From Pseudonocardia broussonetiae (GTDB lineage: Bacteria; Actinomycetota; Actinomycetes; Mycobacteriales; Pseudonocardiaceae): DNA of 64,000 nt. The notes under the pieces are model-generated. The model was not told where the DNA came from and did not search any database. It saw nothing but the letters and a program-made list of their open reading frames with translations. The stretch is taken from contig NZ_CP053564.1 of NCBI RefSeq assembly GCF_013155125.1, positions 1,433,501 through 1,497,500 on the forward strand, given 5' to 3'. Each line of letters begins with the position of its first letter. Position 1 is the first letter of the stretch. Position numbers and translations under genes: made by a program. Positions 14,414 through 24,638 of this stretch are shown here, one piece after another.

Positions 14414-17320
14414 GTGCTCTCGCCCGCGCGGTCGGCTCCGCAGGCGCCGCACTCCCCCGTCGACCACCGGACGGCGCGCGCCGTCCTCGTCCTCGCGCTG
14501 GTGGCGCTGGTCGCGGCCGTGGCCTTCCCGCTCGCCCCGGTGCAGCAGGCGCGCGCCGAGTACGCCTGGTCGGCGGCCGAGGGCCCGGCCGCGATCCCGC
14601 TGATGCCCTACGAGCCGGTCGCGCTGACCGTCACGACGGGCTGTGACGCGGCCCGCACCGGTGGGGTGCTGCTCTCGACCGTGCCGCTGCGGCCGGACCC
14701 GGGCGCGGAGCCGCTGGACGGGCTGCGGCTGACCGCGGCCGAGGGGCGGCTGTCGGTCGTGAGCGCGGGCCGCGACCTCGGCCCGGTGGCGCTGCCCGCC
14801 GGTCCGTGCGCGATCGTGCTGACCTCCGACCCGGACCGCACCGAGGTGCTCGTCGACGGGGCACCGGTCCTGACCCGCGACGGCGACCTGCGCCCCGCCG
14901 TCGCCGGGGCGTTCTCCGACACCGACCGCGGGGTCGCGCTCGCCCTGACCGCCGACACCCGCTTCGAGACGACGATCTCTCCGCTCAAGGCCGGGATCGC
15001 CGCGGTCGGCGTGCTGGCGCTGCTCGGGATGCTCGGCGCGCTGGCGAGGCTCGACGGGCCCTCGCGGGTCCGGCTGCTGCCGCGCCGGTGGTGGCTCCCC
15101 CGCCCGGTCGACGCCGCGGTGGCCGCGCTGCTCGGGGCGTGGTGGGTGGTCGGGGCGATCACCGTCGACGACGGCTACATCAGCGGCATCGTGCGCAGCC
15201 GCGGCAGCAACGGGTTCGTGGGCAACGTCTACCGCTGGCTGAACGCGCCCGAGGCCCCGTTCAGCTGGTTCTACGACCTGACCCACCTGTGGTCGCTCGT
15301 CTCCGCCTCGACGCTGTGGATGCGCCTGCCCGCGACCCTGCTGGGGCTCGTCACGTGGCTGCTGCTCTCGCGGTCGCTGCTGCCGCGGCTGGGACCCGCG
15401 GCGCAGCGGCCGTGGCTCGCCGCGCTCGCGTTCGGCACGTGGTGGGTGCCCTACCAGCTGGGGCTGCGGCCGGAGCCGTGGGTCGCGCTGGGGCTGCTGG
15501 GCGTGCTGCTCGCCGTCGAGCGGGCGGTCGCGACCCGGCGGCTGCTGCCGGTGGCCCTCGGCCTGGTGCTCGCCGGCGCCACGACGGCGCTGACCCCGGG
15601 CGGGCTCGTCGCGTTCACCCCGTTCCTCGCGGCCGCGGTGCCGCTCGCGCGCCTGGTGCGCGCCCGACCCGCGGCCCACCGGTGGCCGCTGGCCCTCGCC
15701 GGGCTGGCCGCGCCGGCGTCGGCGGTGCTGCTCATGGTGTCCGACCAGAGCCTGGCCGCGGTGCTGGAGGCCACGCGGGTGCGGCAGCTCATCGGCGGCG
15801 GCGTGGAGTGGTACCAGGAGTACGAGCGCTACGCGCTGCTGCTGCAGCCCGACTCGTTCCAGGGCGCGATCGGGCGGCGCGCGGCCGTGCTGGTGACGGT
15901 GCTGGCCGCCGTCGGCGTCCTGGTGGCGCTGCGCCGCGGCCGGACCGGGCTCGCCACCGGCCCCGCGTCCCGGCTCGCCGTGTCGGTGCTGCTCGCGCTC
16001 GCGGTCCTGACCGCCACCCCGACGAAGTGGACGCAGCACTTCGGCGACCTCGGCGGCGTCGGGGCGGCGGTGCTGGTCGCGGGGGCCGTGGCCTGGCGGA
16101 GCGCCCCGCTGCGAGGACGCCCCCGCGCGTTCACCGCGGCGCTGGCCGCCGCCGTCGCCGTCGGGTCGCTGGTGCTCGCCGGCTACAACGCCTGGCCCTA
16201 CGCCTCGGGCTGGTTCGCCCCGACCTTCTCGACGCTGCCGCCGCAGGTCGCGGGGACGGCCGTGGCGACGCTGCTGGTGGTGGCCGGGCTGGCCGTCGTC
16301 GCGGTGCTCGCCGTCCGCGTCATCGGGGCGCGGGCGGCGGACCGGGCCGAGCCGGACGTGCCGGAGCGGGTGCCCGGGCCCGTGCCGGTGCTGGCGGTCG
16401 TGCTGGTGGCGGTGCTCGCGCTGCAGGTGCTGAGCCTCGCGCGCACGGCCGTCGAGGAGCGCGACAGCTACACGCTCGCCTCCGACGCCGTGTCGACCCT
16501 GCGGGGTGCCCCGTGCGGGCTGCAGGAGCGCCTGTCGGTCGAGACCGACCCGGCCGCGGGGCTGCTGCGCGCGCGCACCGCGCCGCCCGTCCGGGGGGAA
16601 CGGACCGTCGATGTCGGCGGCGCGCGCGTGCGGGGGGTCGCCGTGGCGGGGTCGTCGACGACCGCCTGGTTCGCCCTCGACCCGGCGCAGCGCGACGGCG
16701 CGCTGCCCGTCGTCGTCACGACGTCGGGGGTGCTGCGGCCCGGGGACGTGCTCCGGATGGAGTTCGGCGACGCCGCGGGCGGGGTCGTCGACGTGCGCCC
16801 CCTGACCACCGCCGCCGGCGACGTGCGCGAGCTCGCCCCGGCCGGGGCGGAGTCCGTGCGGCTCGTCATCGCCGGCGCCACGACCGGTCAGGCCGCCCTG
16901 GTGACGCTGCCCCGGGCCCCCCGCCTGACCCGCATGACCGACCTGCTCCCGGCCGGGAGCACCGCGGTCCTCGACTGGCCGGTCGCGTTCCTGTTCCCGT
17001 GCCTGGCGCCCGAGCCGGTCCGGGACGGCGCCGCCGGCCTCGCGACGTGGCGGGTCGCCCCGCCCGCCGAGGACGACTCCGGGGCGATCACCTACTCCCC
17101 CCGCTTCGGCGGACCCTTCGCCGCACCGCGGCTGCTCGTCACCGAGCGGTCGATGGCGACCTACCTCGACGGCGACCCGCTGCGCGACGCCGCGCGGGTC
17201 GTCCGGTGGGATCCGGCGGAGCCGCTGGTCAGGTCGGTGCCGGTCGTCACGTCCGAGACGGTGCCCGGCTGGGCCCGCACCGGACGGGCGCGGGTGCCCG
17301 GGCTCGATCCGGTCGGCTGA
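14414..17320 (+). CDS. Emb-type arabinosyltransferase
   Basis: A 968-residue member of the EmbA/B/C family, which extends arabinan with decaprenyl-phosphoryl arabinose. It has an N-terminal membrane helix, an extracytoplasmic domain (about residues 45-190), a multi-helix membrane core and a large C-terminal carbohydrate-binding-like domain (about 690-968). The catalytic-loop signature VDDGYISG is at residues 251-258 and is followed by RWLNAPEAPFSWFY and LWMRLPATLLGL, as in Emb proteins. Only one emb gene is present here, as in corynebacteria, so it cannot be named embA, B or C. It likely shares a transcript with the GlfT2-like gene 4 bp downstream. Confidence 0.93.
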   Translation: MLSPARSAPQAPHSPVDHRTARAVLVLALVALVAAVAFPLAPVQQARAEYAWSAAEGPAAIPLMPYEPVALTVTTGCDAARTGGVLLSTVPLRPDPGAEPLDGLRLTAAEGRLSVVSAGRDLGPVALPAGPCAIVLTSDPDRTEVLVDGAPVLTRDGDLRPAVAGAFSDTDRGVALALTADTRFETTISPLKAGIAAVGVLALLGMLGALARLDGPSRVRLLPRRWWLPRPVDAAVAALLGAWWVVGAITVDDGYISGIVRSRGSNGFVGNVYRWLNAPEAPFSWFYDLTHLWSLVSASTLWMRLPATLLGLVTWLLLSRSLLPRLGPAAQRPWLAALAFGTWWVPYQLGLRPEPWVALGLLGVLLAVERAVATRRLLPVALGLVLAGATTALTPGGLVAFTPFLAAAVPLARLVRARPAAHRWPLALAGLAAPASAVLLMVSDQSLAAVLEATRVRQLIGGGVEWYQEYERYALLLQPDSFQGAIGRRAAVLVTVLAAVGVLVALRRGRTGLATGPASRLAVSVLLALAVLTATPTKWTQHFGDLGGVGAAVLVAGAVAWRSAPLRGRPRAFTAALAAAVAVGSLVLAGYNAWPYASGWFAPTFSTLPPQVAGTAVATLLVVAGLAVVAVLAVRVIGARAADRAEPDVPERVPGPVPVLAVVLVAVLALQVLSLARTAVEERDSYTLASDAVSTLRGAPCGLQERLSVETDPAAGLLRARTAPPVRGERTVDVGGARVRGVAVAGSSTTAWFALDPAQRDGALPVVVTTSGVLRPGDVLRMEFGDAAGGVVDVRPLTTAAGDVRELAPAGAESVRLVIAGATTGQAALVTLPRAPRLTRMTDLLPAGSTAVLDWPVAFLFPCLAPEPVRDGAAGLATWRVAPPAEDDSGAITYSPRFGGPFAAPRLLVTERSMATYLDGDPLRDAARVVRWDPAEPLVRSVPVVTSETVPGWARTGRARVPGLDPVG

Positions 17321-17324
17321 CACA

Positions 17325-19277
17325 ATGGGAGGGCACGTCACGAGCCCGACCGGAGGTCGACCCTTCCCCATGCTCACCACCCCGGACACCATCGACAGCG
17401 CTGTCGCGTCCGCCCCGTCCGGTCCGGACGCCGGGCGGATCGTCGCGCAGCGCGGCCTGTTCTTCGGCCCCTCCCCGCGGGTGCCGGAGGACCTCTACTC
17501 GCGCGTCGAGCGCGGCACGGCCCGCCGCCGGCGCAGTGGCGTCGAGCTCGGCCCGGGCAGCCTGGTGTCCACCAACACCTACTTCGGCCGGTTCCACGCC
17601 ACCTACTGGCAGCGCTGGACCGACGTGCCCGCCGTCGAGGTCGACCTGGTCGTCAGCGGCACCGGGCGGGTCCGGCTGCTGGCGTCGGACACCAACAAGG
17701 TGTGGCGCATCGTCGACGCCCACGAGGCCGACGGCGCCGACGCCGAGCCGGTGCGGCTCACCGGCCCGATCGACCGCTTCCTCGACGGCGGCGGCATGTG
17801 GCTGGAGATGACCACCGAGACCGGTGAGCTCGCGGTGTCGCAGGTGCGCTGGACGGTGCCGACGACCCGTCCCGTGCCGCCCACGGACGTCGTGATCTGC
17901 ACGTTCAACCGCGTCGACGACTGCCTGAACACGCTGACGGCGATGGCCGACGACCCCGGGGCGCTCGCCGTCGTCGGGCGCGTGCAGGTCGTCGACCAGG
18001 GCACCGACCCGCTGGAGTCGCGCGAGCGGTTCGTCGAGGTGTCGGCCGCGCTGGGCGAGCGGCTGCGCTACGTCCGCCAGCCCAACCTCGGCGGCGCGGG
18101 CGGGTTCACCCGCGGCCTGTTCGACGCCACCGCCGGAGCCCCGGAGGGCCACTCCGACGTCCTGCTGATGGACGACGACGTGCTGCTCGAGCCCGAGATC
18201 ATGGTCCGGCTCACCGCGTTCGCGGCCAGCACGCGGCACCCGACGATCGTCGGCGGGCAGATGCTCAACCTGCTGCACCCCGGGCACCTGCACATCTCCG
18301 CCGAGTACGCCGACCCCGAGGACCTCCGCGTCGGCCTGCCCGTCACCGGCGCGCTCCAGGAGGCGTACCTGCTCGGCCTCGACGAGCACGACCTCCCGAT
18401 CAACCAGGAGCGCCGCGTCGACACCGAGTACAACGGCTGGTGGTCCTGCCTGATCCCCGCCGGGATCGTGCGCGCGATCGGCTACCCGCTGCCGCTGTTC
18501 TTCCAGTGGGACGACATCGAGTTCGGCTACCGCGCCCGCGCCCACGGCTTCCCCACCGTCGCCCTGCCCGGCGCCGGCGTCTGGCACGCCGACTTCGGGT
18601 GGAAGGACTGGGACGAGTGGCACCGGTACTTCAACTTCCGCAACGGCCTCATCACCGCCGCGCTGCACACCGGGTTCTCGACGAAGCGGATCACGCGCCG
18701 CATCGGCCTGCTCCTGTCGACCTACCTCGTGTCGATGCACTACGGCCTCGCCGCGACGCTGCTGCAGGCCGTCGAGGACTTCCTGGACGGCCCGGAGATC
18801 CTGCGCGACGGGTCCGCCGCCGCGGCCGCGGAGATCCGCCGGATCCGCGCGGCCTACCCGGAGACGGTCGTGCACCCGATGTCCGAGCTGCCGAGCCAGG
18901 TGCCCGACTTCCGCGAGGCGCAGGTCGTGCGCGACGCGGGCAAGCCCGGCAACGAGCCGCTGACCTGGGCCAAGCGGCTCGCCTTCCTCCTCACCGACCG
19001 CGCCCCGCACGCCACGGGCTTCGTCCCGGCCGGTGACGCGCACTGGTGGCACGTCTCGACGTTCCGCCGCGCCGTCGTCGCCGACATGGGCGAGACGGGG
19101 TACCGCATCCGCACCCGCGACCGGGCCCGCGCGCTCGAGCTCGCGAAGCGGGGGGCGCAGGTCGTGCGGCGCGTGGTGTCCGAGGGCCCCGGCGTGGCGC
19201 AGCGCTACCGCGACGCGCAGCCCGGGCTCACCAGCCGCGCGAACTGGGCGCGGCTGTACGGGGTCGACGAGGGCTGA
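17325..19277 (+). CDS. GlfT2-like galactofuranosyltransferase paralogue
   Basis: A 650-residue protein (from 17325) with the GlfT2 architecture: an N-terminal beta-sandwich (about 30-165), a GT-A glycosyltransferase core with VICTFNR and QPNLGGAGGFTRG, the metal-binding DDD at residues 273-275, the acceptor motif QWDDIEFGYRA and a helical C-terminus. It differs clearly from the GlfT2 orthologue at 19929-21905, so it may make the first galactan additions (the GlfT1 job in mycobacteria) or a different linkage; this is inferred. The start may instead be ATG 17370, which has GGAGG 13 bases upstream. The histidine phosphatase gene overlaps its stop by one base. Confidence 0.88.
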   Translation: MGGHVTSPTGGRPFPMLTTPDTIDSAVASAPSGPDAGRIVAQRGLFFGPSPRVPEDLYSRVERGTARRRRSGVELGPGSLVSTNTYFGRFHATYWQRWTDVPAVEVDLVVSGTGRVRLLASDTNKVWRIVDAHEADGADAEPVRLTGPIDRFLDGGGMWLEMTTETGELAVSQVRWTVPTTRPVPPTDVVICTFNRVDDCLNTLTAMADDPGALAVVGRVQVVDQGTDPLESRERFVEVSAALGERLRYVRQPNLGGAGGFTRGLFDATAGAPEGHSDVLLMDDDVLLEPEIMVRLTAFAASTRHPTIVGGQMLNLLHPGHLHISAEYADPEDLRVGLPVTGALQEAYLLGLDEHDLPINQERRVDTEYNGWWSCLIPAGIVRAIGYPLPLFFQWDDIEFGYRARAHGFPTVALPGAGVWHADFGWKDWDEWHRYFNFRNGLITAALHTGFSTKRITRRIGLLLSTYLVSMHYGLAATLLQAVEDFLDGPEILRDGSAAAAAEIRRIRAAYPETVVHPMSELPSQVPDFREAQVVRDAGKPGNEPLTWAKRLAFLLTDRAPHATGFVPAGDAHWWHVSTFRRAVVADMGETGYRIRTRDRARALELAKRGAQVVRRVVSEGPGVAQRYRDAQPGLTSRANWARLYGVDEG

Positions 19278-19903
19278 TGCGCCTGGTGCTGGTCCGGCAT
19301 GCGGAGTGCCTCGGCAACGTCGACAAGTCGGCGTACACGCGGATCCCGGACCACGCCCTGCCGCTGACGCCGGCGGGTGAGCGGCAGGCCCGGGAGGCGG
19401 GCCCGCGGCTGCGCGGCCTGCTCGGCGACGGCCCGTACGGGGTCGTCGTGAGCCCGTACCGGCGCACGCTGCACAGCCTCGCGCTGTTCGGGCTCGACCC
19501 CGTCGCCACGGTGCAGGAGCCGCGCCTGCGCGAGCAGGACTGGGGCAACCTGCAGGACGACGACGGCCAGCGGCGCCAGGAGGCCGAGCGCCACGCCTAC
19601 GGCCACTTCTTCTACCGGCTCGCCCACGGCGAGTCCGGGGCCGACGTCGACGACCGCATCGCGGCGTTCCTCGGCGAGCTCGACCTGCGCCCGCCCGGCG
19701 TCGACGCGCTGCTGCTCGTGACGCACGGGCTCACGATGCGGCTGCTGGCGCGGCGGGCGATGGGCTGGTCGGTGTCGCTGTTCGAGTCGCTGTCGAACCC
19801 GGCCTGCTGCGAGGACCGCGTCCTGACCCGCGGCGCCGACGGCTGGACGCTGGACCGCCCGTTCGCCCAGTGGCGGGCCGCCGACGACGGCTCGGTGCAG
19901 TGA
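19277..19903 (+). CDS. histidine phosphatase (phosphoglycerate-mutase-like)
   Basis: A 208-residue protein of the histidine phosphatase superfamily. The phospho-histidine motif VRHAECLGNVD is at the N-terminus, the second conserved Arg is in SPYRRTLHS, and the second catalytic His is in LLVTHGLTMRLL. The acidic donor segment EPRLREQDWGN is present. The substrate is unknown. The ATG overlaps the stop codon of the GlfT2-like gene (TGATG at 19275-19279), so the two are translationally coupled, and a role in sugar-phosphate metabolism is possible. It converges with glfT2, leaving 25 bp. Confidence 0.88.
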   Translation: MRLVLVRHAECLGNVDKSAYTRIPDHALPLTPAGERQAREAGPRLRGLLGDGPYGVVVSPYRRTLHSLALFGLDPVATVQEPRLREQDWGNLQDDDGQRRQEAERHAYGHFFYRLAHGESGADVDDRIAAFLGELDLRPPGVDALLLVTHGLTMRLLARRAMGWSVSLFESLSNPACCEDRVLTRGADGWTLDRPFAQWRAADDGSVQ

Positions 19904-19928
19904 CACCGGCCGCCGCCGCGGTTGCCCG

Positions 19929-21905
19929 TCAGGCGTCGAAGATGCGCTTCCAGCCCTCGCGGCCGGTGAGCTCGGGAACGGCGTCCCGGTAGCGCTGCCG
20001 CAGCTCCGGCCACACCCGCGCCACCTCGCGCAGCTGCGCGACCGACTGCTTCATCATCGCCTTGAACAGCGCCGGGTCGCGGCGGCGGAACGTGACGCCG
20101 CGGCCGTCAGGGGTCGACACGGTGGCCGAGTCGAGGCGCGAGAGGACGAACCACTGCGCCTGCTTCGACGGCACGTTGCGCTGCGGCACGACCGCGTGCG
20201 CCGGGTCCACGGGCCGCAGGTTGTGCAGCACGCTCTGCGCCAGGCCCTTGACGATCGCCAGCTTCTTCGTCGGCGGCTCCGGGAACGCCTGGGCGGCCAG
20301 CGCGTCGAGCTCGGAGAGCGGCACCTGGGTGGCCGAGTCGAGCGGGCGGCCGTCGTCGAACTCGGCCCGCTTGGCCCGGATCTCGCCCAGCACGACGGGC
20401 AGCTTCGGGAACAGCTGCTCGGGGCCGGCGAGGAAGTCGCGCAGCGCCATCTCCTGCAGCGCCATCGCCGAGTACTCCATGAGCATCAGGTGGCGCAGGG
20501 AGCGCTTGAGGGTGTCGACGAGCAGCGCGCGCGGGTTGTCGGGCCCGTGCAGCGCGGCCGCGACGAACCGGTTGCGGTAGTGGAAGTAGGCCTGCCAGTC
20601 GCTCGTGTCGTCCTTCTCCAGGAACGACATGTGCCAGATGGCGATGCCCGGCACGGTCGCCGTGCGGTAGCCCTTGCCGCGGGCCCGCAGCCCGTACTCG
20701 GCGTCGTCCCACTTGATGAACAGCGGCAGCGGCAGGCCCAGGTCCTCGGCGACCGACCGCGGGATCAGGCACATCCACCAGGCGTTGTAGTCGACGTCGG
20801 TGCGCCGGTGCAGCCACGGCGTCTGGCGCAGCGTGCGCTCGGCCAGGTCGTGGTGCGGCTCGGTGCCCGGGGCGTTGCGCCACAGGAAGGCGTTGCGGTC
20901 GACGACCTCGCCCATCGTGGAGAGCTGCGAGCGCGCCTGCAGCGAGAGCATCTGCCCGCCGACCAGCATCGGCTCGCGGCTGTAGCGCGAGAAGGCGACG
21001 GCGCGGAGCACGGAGTCGGGCTCGAGCAGGATGTCGTCGTCCATGAAGAGGATCTGCTCGCAGTCGGTGCTGCCGAGCGCCTCGTACATGATCCGGGCGT
21101 AGCCGCCGGAGCCGCCGAGGTTGGGCTGGTCGATGATCCGGAGCGTGTCGCCGAGCTTCGCGGCGACGGCGTCGAAGCCGGCCTCGTCGCGGACCTTCTT
21201 CGTGCCCTGGTCGGGGATGATCACGGCCACCACGGCGTCGAGGACGGCGGGGTCCTCCGCGATCGCGTTCAGGGTGGCGACGCAGTCGGCCGGCCGGTTG
21301 AAGGTCGGCATCCCGATCGTGACGGCCGCGCGGACCGGCGACTCCTCCGCGGCGTACCAGCCGCCGGACTCCAGCGTCAGCTCGCCGGAGTCGGTGGTGA
21401 GGTCGAACCAGTACCAGCCGCCGTCCTCGAAGGGGCGGAGGTCGAGCGCCATGTCGAGGTCGTGGTGGCCGTCGACGACCTCGCCGCCGACGAAGATCTG
21501 CGAGCCGTCGGCCTTGGTGCGGTAGACGTCGACACGGCCGGCGCCCCGGAGCTCCAGGCGGAGGTGCACCTCCGTCAGGCTCGACCAGTGGCGCCAGTAG
21601 CCGGCGGCGAAGGCGTTGAAGTACGCCCCGAACGACACCTCGCTCTGCTCCGGCACGAGCGCCGAGGTGCGGGAGACGACCCGCAGGCGGCGCGACGTGG
21701 CCGCGGTGCCGACGAGGCTGACCTCGCGCAGCGGGGCGCCCGGGAGGGGCGGCGGGGTCGTGAGGCGCAGACCCGTGCGCTCGTCGAGGTAGAGCGAGCG
21801 GACGCTCATGGGGTCGCCCGAGCGGGGGAGGATGACCCGTTGGAGCAGGCCGTTCGCGACGGTGGGGGCGTCCATGGTGGCTGCCTTCTCGACGGTCTGG
21901 GTCAT
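19929..21905 (-). CDS. glfT2: bifunctional galactofuranosyltransferase GlfT2
   Basis: A 658-residue cytosolic, membrane-associated polymerase that builds the galactan chain from UDP-galactofuranose with alternating beta-1,5 and beta-1,6 links. It matches Rv3808c throughout: RVILPRSGDPMSVRSLYLDE at the N-terminus, a beta-sandwich domain ending at ESGGWYA, TIGMPTFNRPADCV, the DDD triad at residues 289-291, WDD at 399-401 and H425 in AIWHM. The C-terminal helical domain is intact. The ATG has a leader of about 40 bases, with a possible -10 TACCCT (21958 to 21953, minus strand). It is divergent from the HNH gene. Confidence 0.95.
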   Translation of the reverse strand: MTQTVEKAATMDAPTVANGLLQRVILPRSGDPMSVRSLYLDERTGLRLTTPPPLPGAPLREVSLVGTAATSRRLRVVSRTSALVPEQSEVSFGAYFNAFAAGYWRHWSSLTEVHLRLELRGAGRVDVYRTKADGSQIFVGGEVVDGHHDLDMALDLRPFEDGGWYWFDLTTDSGELTLESGGWYAAEESPVRAAVTIGMPTFNRPADCVATLNAIAEDPAVLDAVVAVIIPDQGTKKVRDEAGFDAVAAKLGDTLRIIDQPNLGGSGGYARIMYEALGSTDCEQILFMDDDILLEPDSVLRAVAFSRYSREPMLVGGQMLSLQARSQLSTMGEVVDRNAFLWRNAPGTEPHHDLAERTLRQTPWLHRRTDVDYNAWWMCLIPRSVAEDLGLPLPLFIKWDDAEYGLRARGKGYRTATVPGIAIWHMSFLEKDDTSDWQAYFHYRNRFVAAALHGPDNPRALLVDTLKRSLRHLMLMEYSAMALQEMALRDFLAGPEQLFPKLPVVLGEIRAKRAEFDDGRPLDSATQVPLSELDALAAQAFPEPPTKKLAIVKGLAQSVLHNLRPVDPAHAVVPQRNVPSKQAQWFVLSRLDSATVSTPDGRGVTFRRRDPALFKAMMKQSVAQLREVARVWPELRQRYRDAVPELTGREGWKRIFDA

Positions 21906-22059
21906 GTTGGGGCGATCAGTCCTTGCTCGTCGGTTGCCTTCTTCTTCCTCAGAGGGTAGCGGCGGGGTCCTGTGCGCACTGCGGCCGGTGTCGTCCGGGC
22001 AGTGCTGCCGCGGCCATCGAAGCCCGCGGTCCAGTGTGGATTATCGCTGATCAGAGTGG

Positions 22060-22065
22060 TAAGAT
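22060..22065 (+). promoter_or_regulatory. -10 element of the HNH/13E12 gene
   Basis: TAAGAT ends seven bases before the ATG at 22073, so transcription should start on or next to the start codon (leaderless). There is no ribosome site. The hexamer abuts the SOS box and shares its first base. Confidence 0.6.
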
Positions 22066-22080
22066 CGAACACATGTTCGA
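22065..22080. promoter_or_regulatory. LexA-binding SOS box
   Basis: TCGAAC-ACAT-GTTCGA is a perfect 16-bp match to the actinobacterial SOS consensus TCGAAC-N4-GTTCGA. It overlaps the end of the -10 hexamer, the predicted transcription start and the ATG codon of the HNH gene. LexA bound here would block RNA polymerase. Several 13E12-family genes of M. tuberculosis are known to be LexA-controlled in a similar way. Confidence 0.9.
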
Positions 22081-23380
22081 CAGCGAGGTGCTCGACCTGC
22101 CCCCCGAGCAGACGCTGGGCAACACCGCGCCCTCCGGACTGTTCGGGCTCGAGCTGGAGTTCGCCACCGAGTCGCTGGGTGTTCTCTCTGACACCGAGCT
22201 CGTGGACGCCGCTGTCGGGTTCGAGCGTCTCGCCGCCTGGGCGGCTGCCCGGCAGGCCGCTGTTCTCGCCGAGTTCCAGGGACGTTCCGGGGACGGCTCT
22301 GTGCGCGCCGTCAGCGCTGCCGTGCCGTTGCGGGAGTGGGCCTCCGACGAGATCGGGATGGCGCTCACCGTGTCCCGAGGGACTGCGCAGGTGCGGTTGG
22401 CTCAGGCCCGGCGGCTCTCCGGCGTGCTCCGCCCTACCCGTGATCTGTTGGAGGGCGGGCGCTTGTGCTGGTCGCGTGCACGGCTGGTGTGTGACCGGCT
22501 CGCCCTGCTCGACGACACGCTCGCCGCCGCCGTCCAGGATCGGGTGCTGCCCGCTGCGCCGGGGCAGACCTGGGCGCAGCTCGACGCCGCCCTGCGGCGG
22601 GCGATCCTCGCGCTCGACCCGGACGGTGCTGCCGCTCGGCACCGGTCCGCTCGCGTGGAGCGGCGGGTGGACGTGTTCGCGGGTGAGGACGGGATGGCGA
22701 CCTTGTGGGCCCGGCTGACCGCCCCGGACGCCGCGTCGTCCTACGCGTGGCTGACCCGGCTCGCCCGGGGTCTCGGCGCCGACGACCCGCGGACGTTGGA
22801 CCAGCGCCGGGCGGACCTGCTCGCCGCCGTCCTCACCGGACGCCTGGTCCTGCGCGACCCCGCCGCCGCCGCTGACACGGTCGCTGTCGTGCCGGTGACA
22901 CCGGGGAAGCCACTCATCACCGTGCTGGTCCCGCACTCCACGCTCACCGGCTTCGACGACGCACCGTGCGAGCTCGTCGGGTACGGCCCGATCCCCGCGC
23001 TACTGGCCCGGGAGGTCGCCGCCGACGCCGTGTGGCGGCGCCTGGTCAGCGACCCCCTCACCGGAACGGTGCTCGAGTACGGGCGCACCACCTACCGGCC
23101 CCCCGCCGCCCTCGCCGACCACGTCCGCGCCCGCGACATCACCTGCCGCGCCCCCGGCTGCCGACGCCCCGCCGCCACCTGCGAACTCGACCACGTCGTC
23201 CCCTGGGACCCCGGCGGGACCACCGGCGAGGACAACCTCGTCGCCCTCTGCCCCGCCCACCACGACCTCAAGGAACAACCCGGCTGGCAGACCGAACTCC
23301 GACCCGACCGCGCCCTGGAATGGACCACCCCGACCGGGCACCGCTACCGGACCGGGCGCCACGACCACCGGGTCCGCTGA
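22073..23380 (+). CDS. 13E12-repeat / DUF222 HNH endonuclease, SOS-controlled
   Basis: A 435-residue protein of the actinobacterial DUF222-HNH (13E12 repeat) family. The N-terminal and central helical DUF222 region spans about residues 30-330. The C-terminal HNH nuclease motif runs from CRAPGCRRPAATCELDHVVPW through GTTGEDNLVALCPAHHDLK, with the zinc-ligand cysteines and catalytic histidines present. The biological role of the family is unknown; members are often multicopy and DNA-damage inducible. The ATG at 22073 is chosen over the longer open frame because a -10 hexamer and a perfect SOS box sit exactly there. The 167-bp gap to glfT2 holds no other gene. Confidence 0.9.
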   Translation: MFDSEVLDLPPEQTLGNTAPSGLFGLELEFATESLGVLSDTELVDAAVGFERLAAWAAARQAAVLAEFQGRSGDGSVRAVSAAVPLREWASDEIGMALTVSRGTAQVRLAQARRLSGVLRPTRDLLEGGRLCWSRARLVCDRLALLDDTLAAAVQDRVLPAAPGQTWAQLDAALRRAILALDPDGAAARHRSARVERRVDVFAGEDGMATLWARLTAPDAASSYAWLTRLARGLGADDPRTLDQRRADLLAAVLTGRLVLRDPAAAADTVAVVPVTPGKPLITVLVPHSTLTGFDDAPCELVGYGPIPALLAREVAADAVWRRLVSDPLTGTVLEYGRTTYRPPAALADHVRARDITCRAPGCRRPAATCELDHVVPWDPGGTTGEDNLVALCPAHHDLKEQPGWQTELRPDRALEWTTPTGHRYRTGRHDHRVR

Positions 23381-23386
23381 GCGGGG

Positions 23387-24622
<1,236 letters not shown>

Positions 24623-24638
24623 CTAGGGTTGCGCCTCG

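Noticed and set aside
14414..17392. Long minus-strand open frame continuing upstream of aftB across the whole emb gene
   Set aside because: Its product there is low-complexity Arg/Gly/Pro/Gln-rich sequence, the usual antisense shadow of a GC-rich gene; the emb frame on the plus strand has family motifs.
17325..19277. Assignment of this gene as glfT2
   Set aside because: The protein at 19929-21905 matches mycobacterial GlfT2 throughout, so the name belongs there; this one is a diverged paralogue.
21923..22072. N-terminal extension of the HNH protein by 50 residues
   Set aside because: The -10 hexamer and SOS box sit at the internal ATG 22073, and the extension has no similarity to the family.
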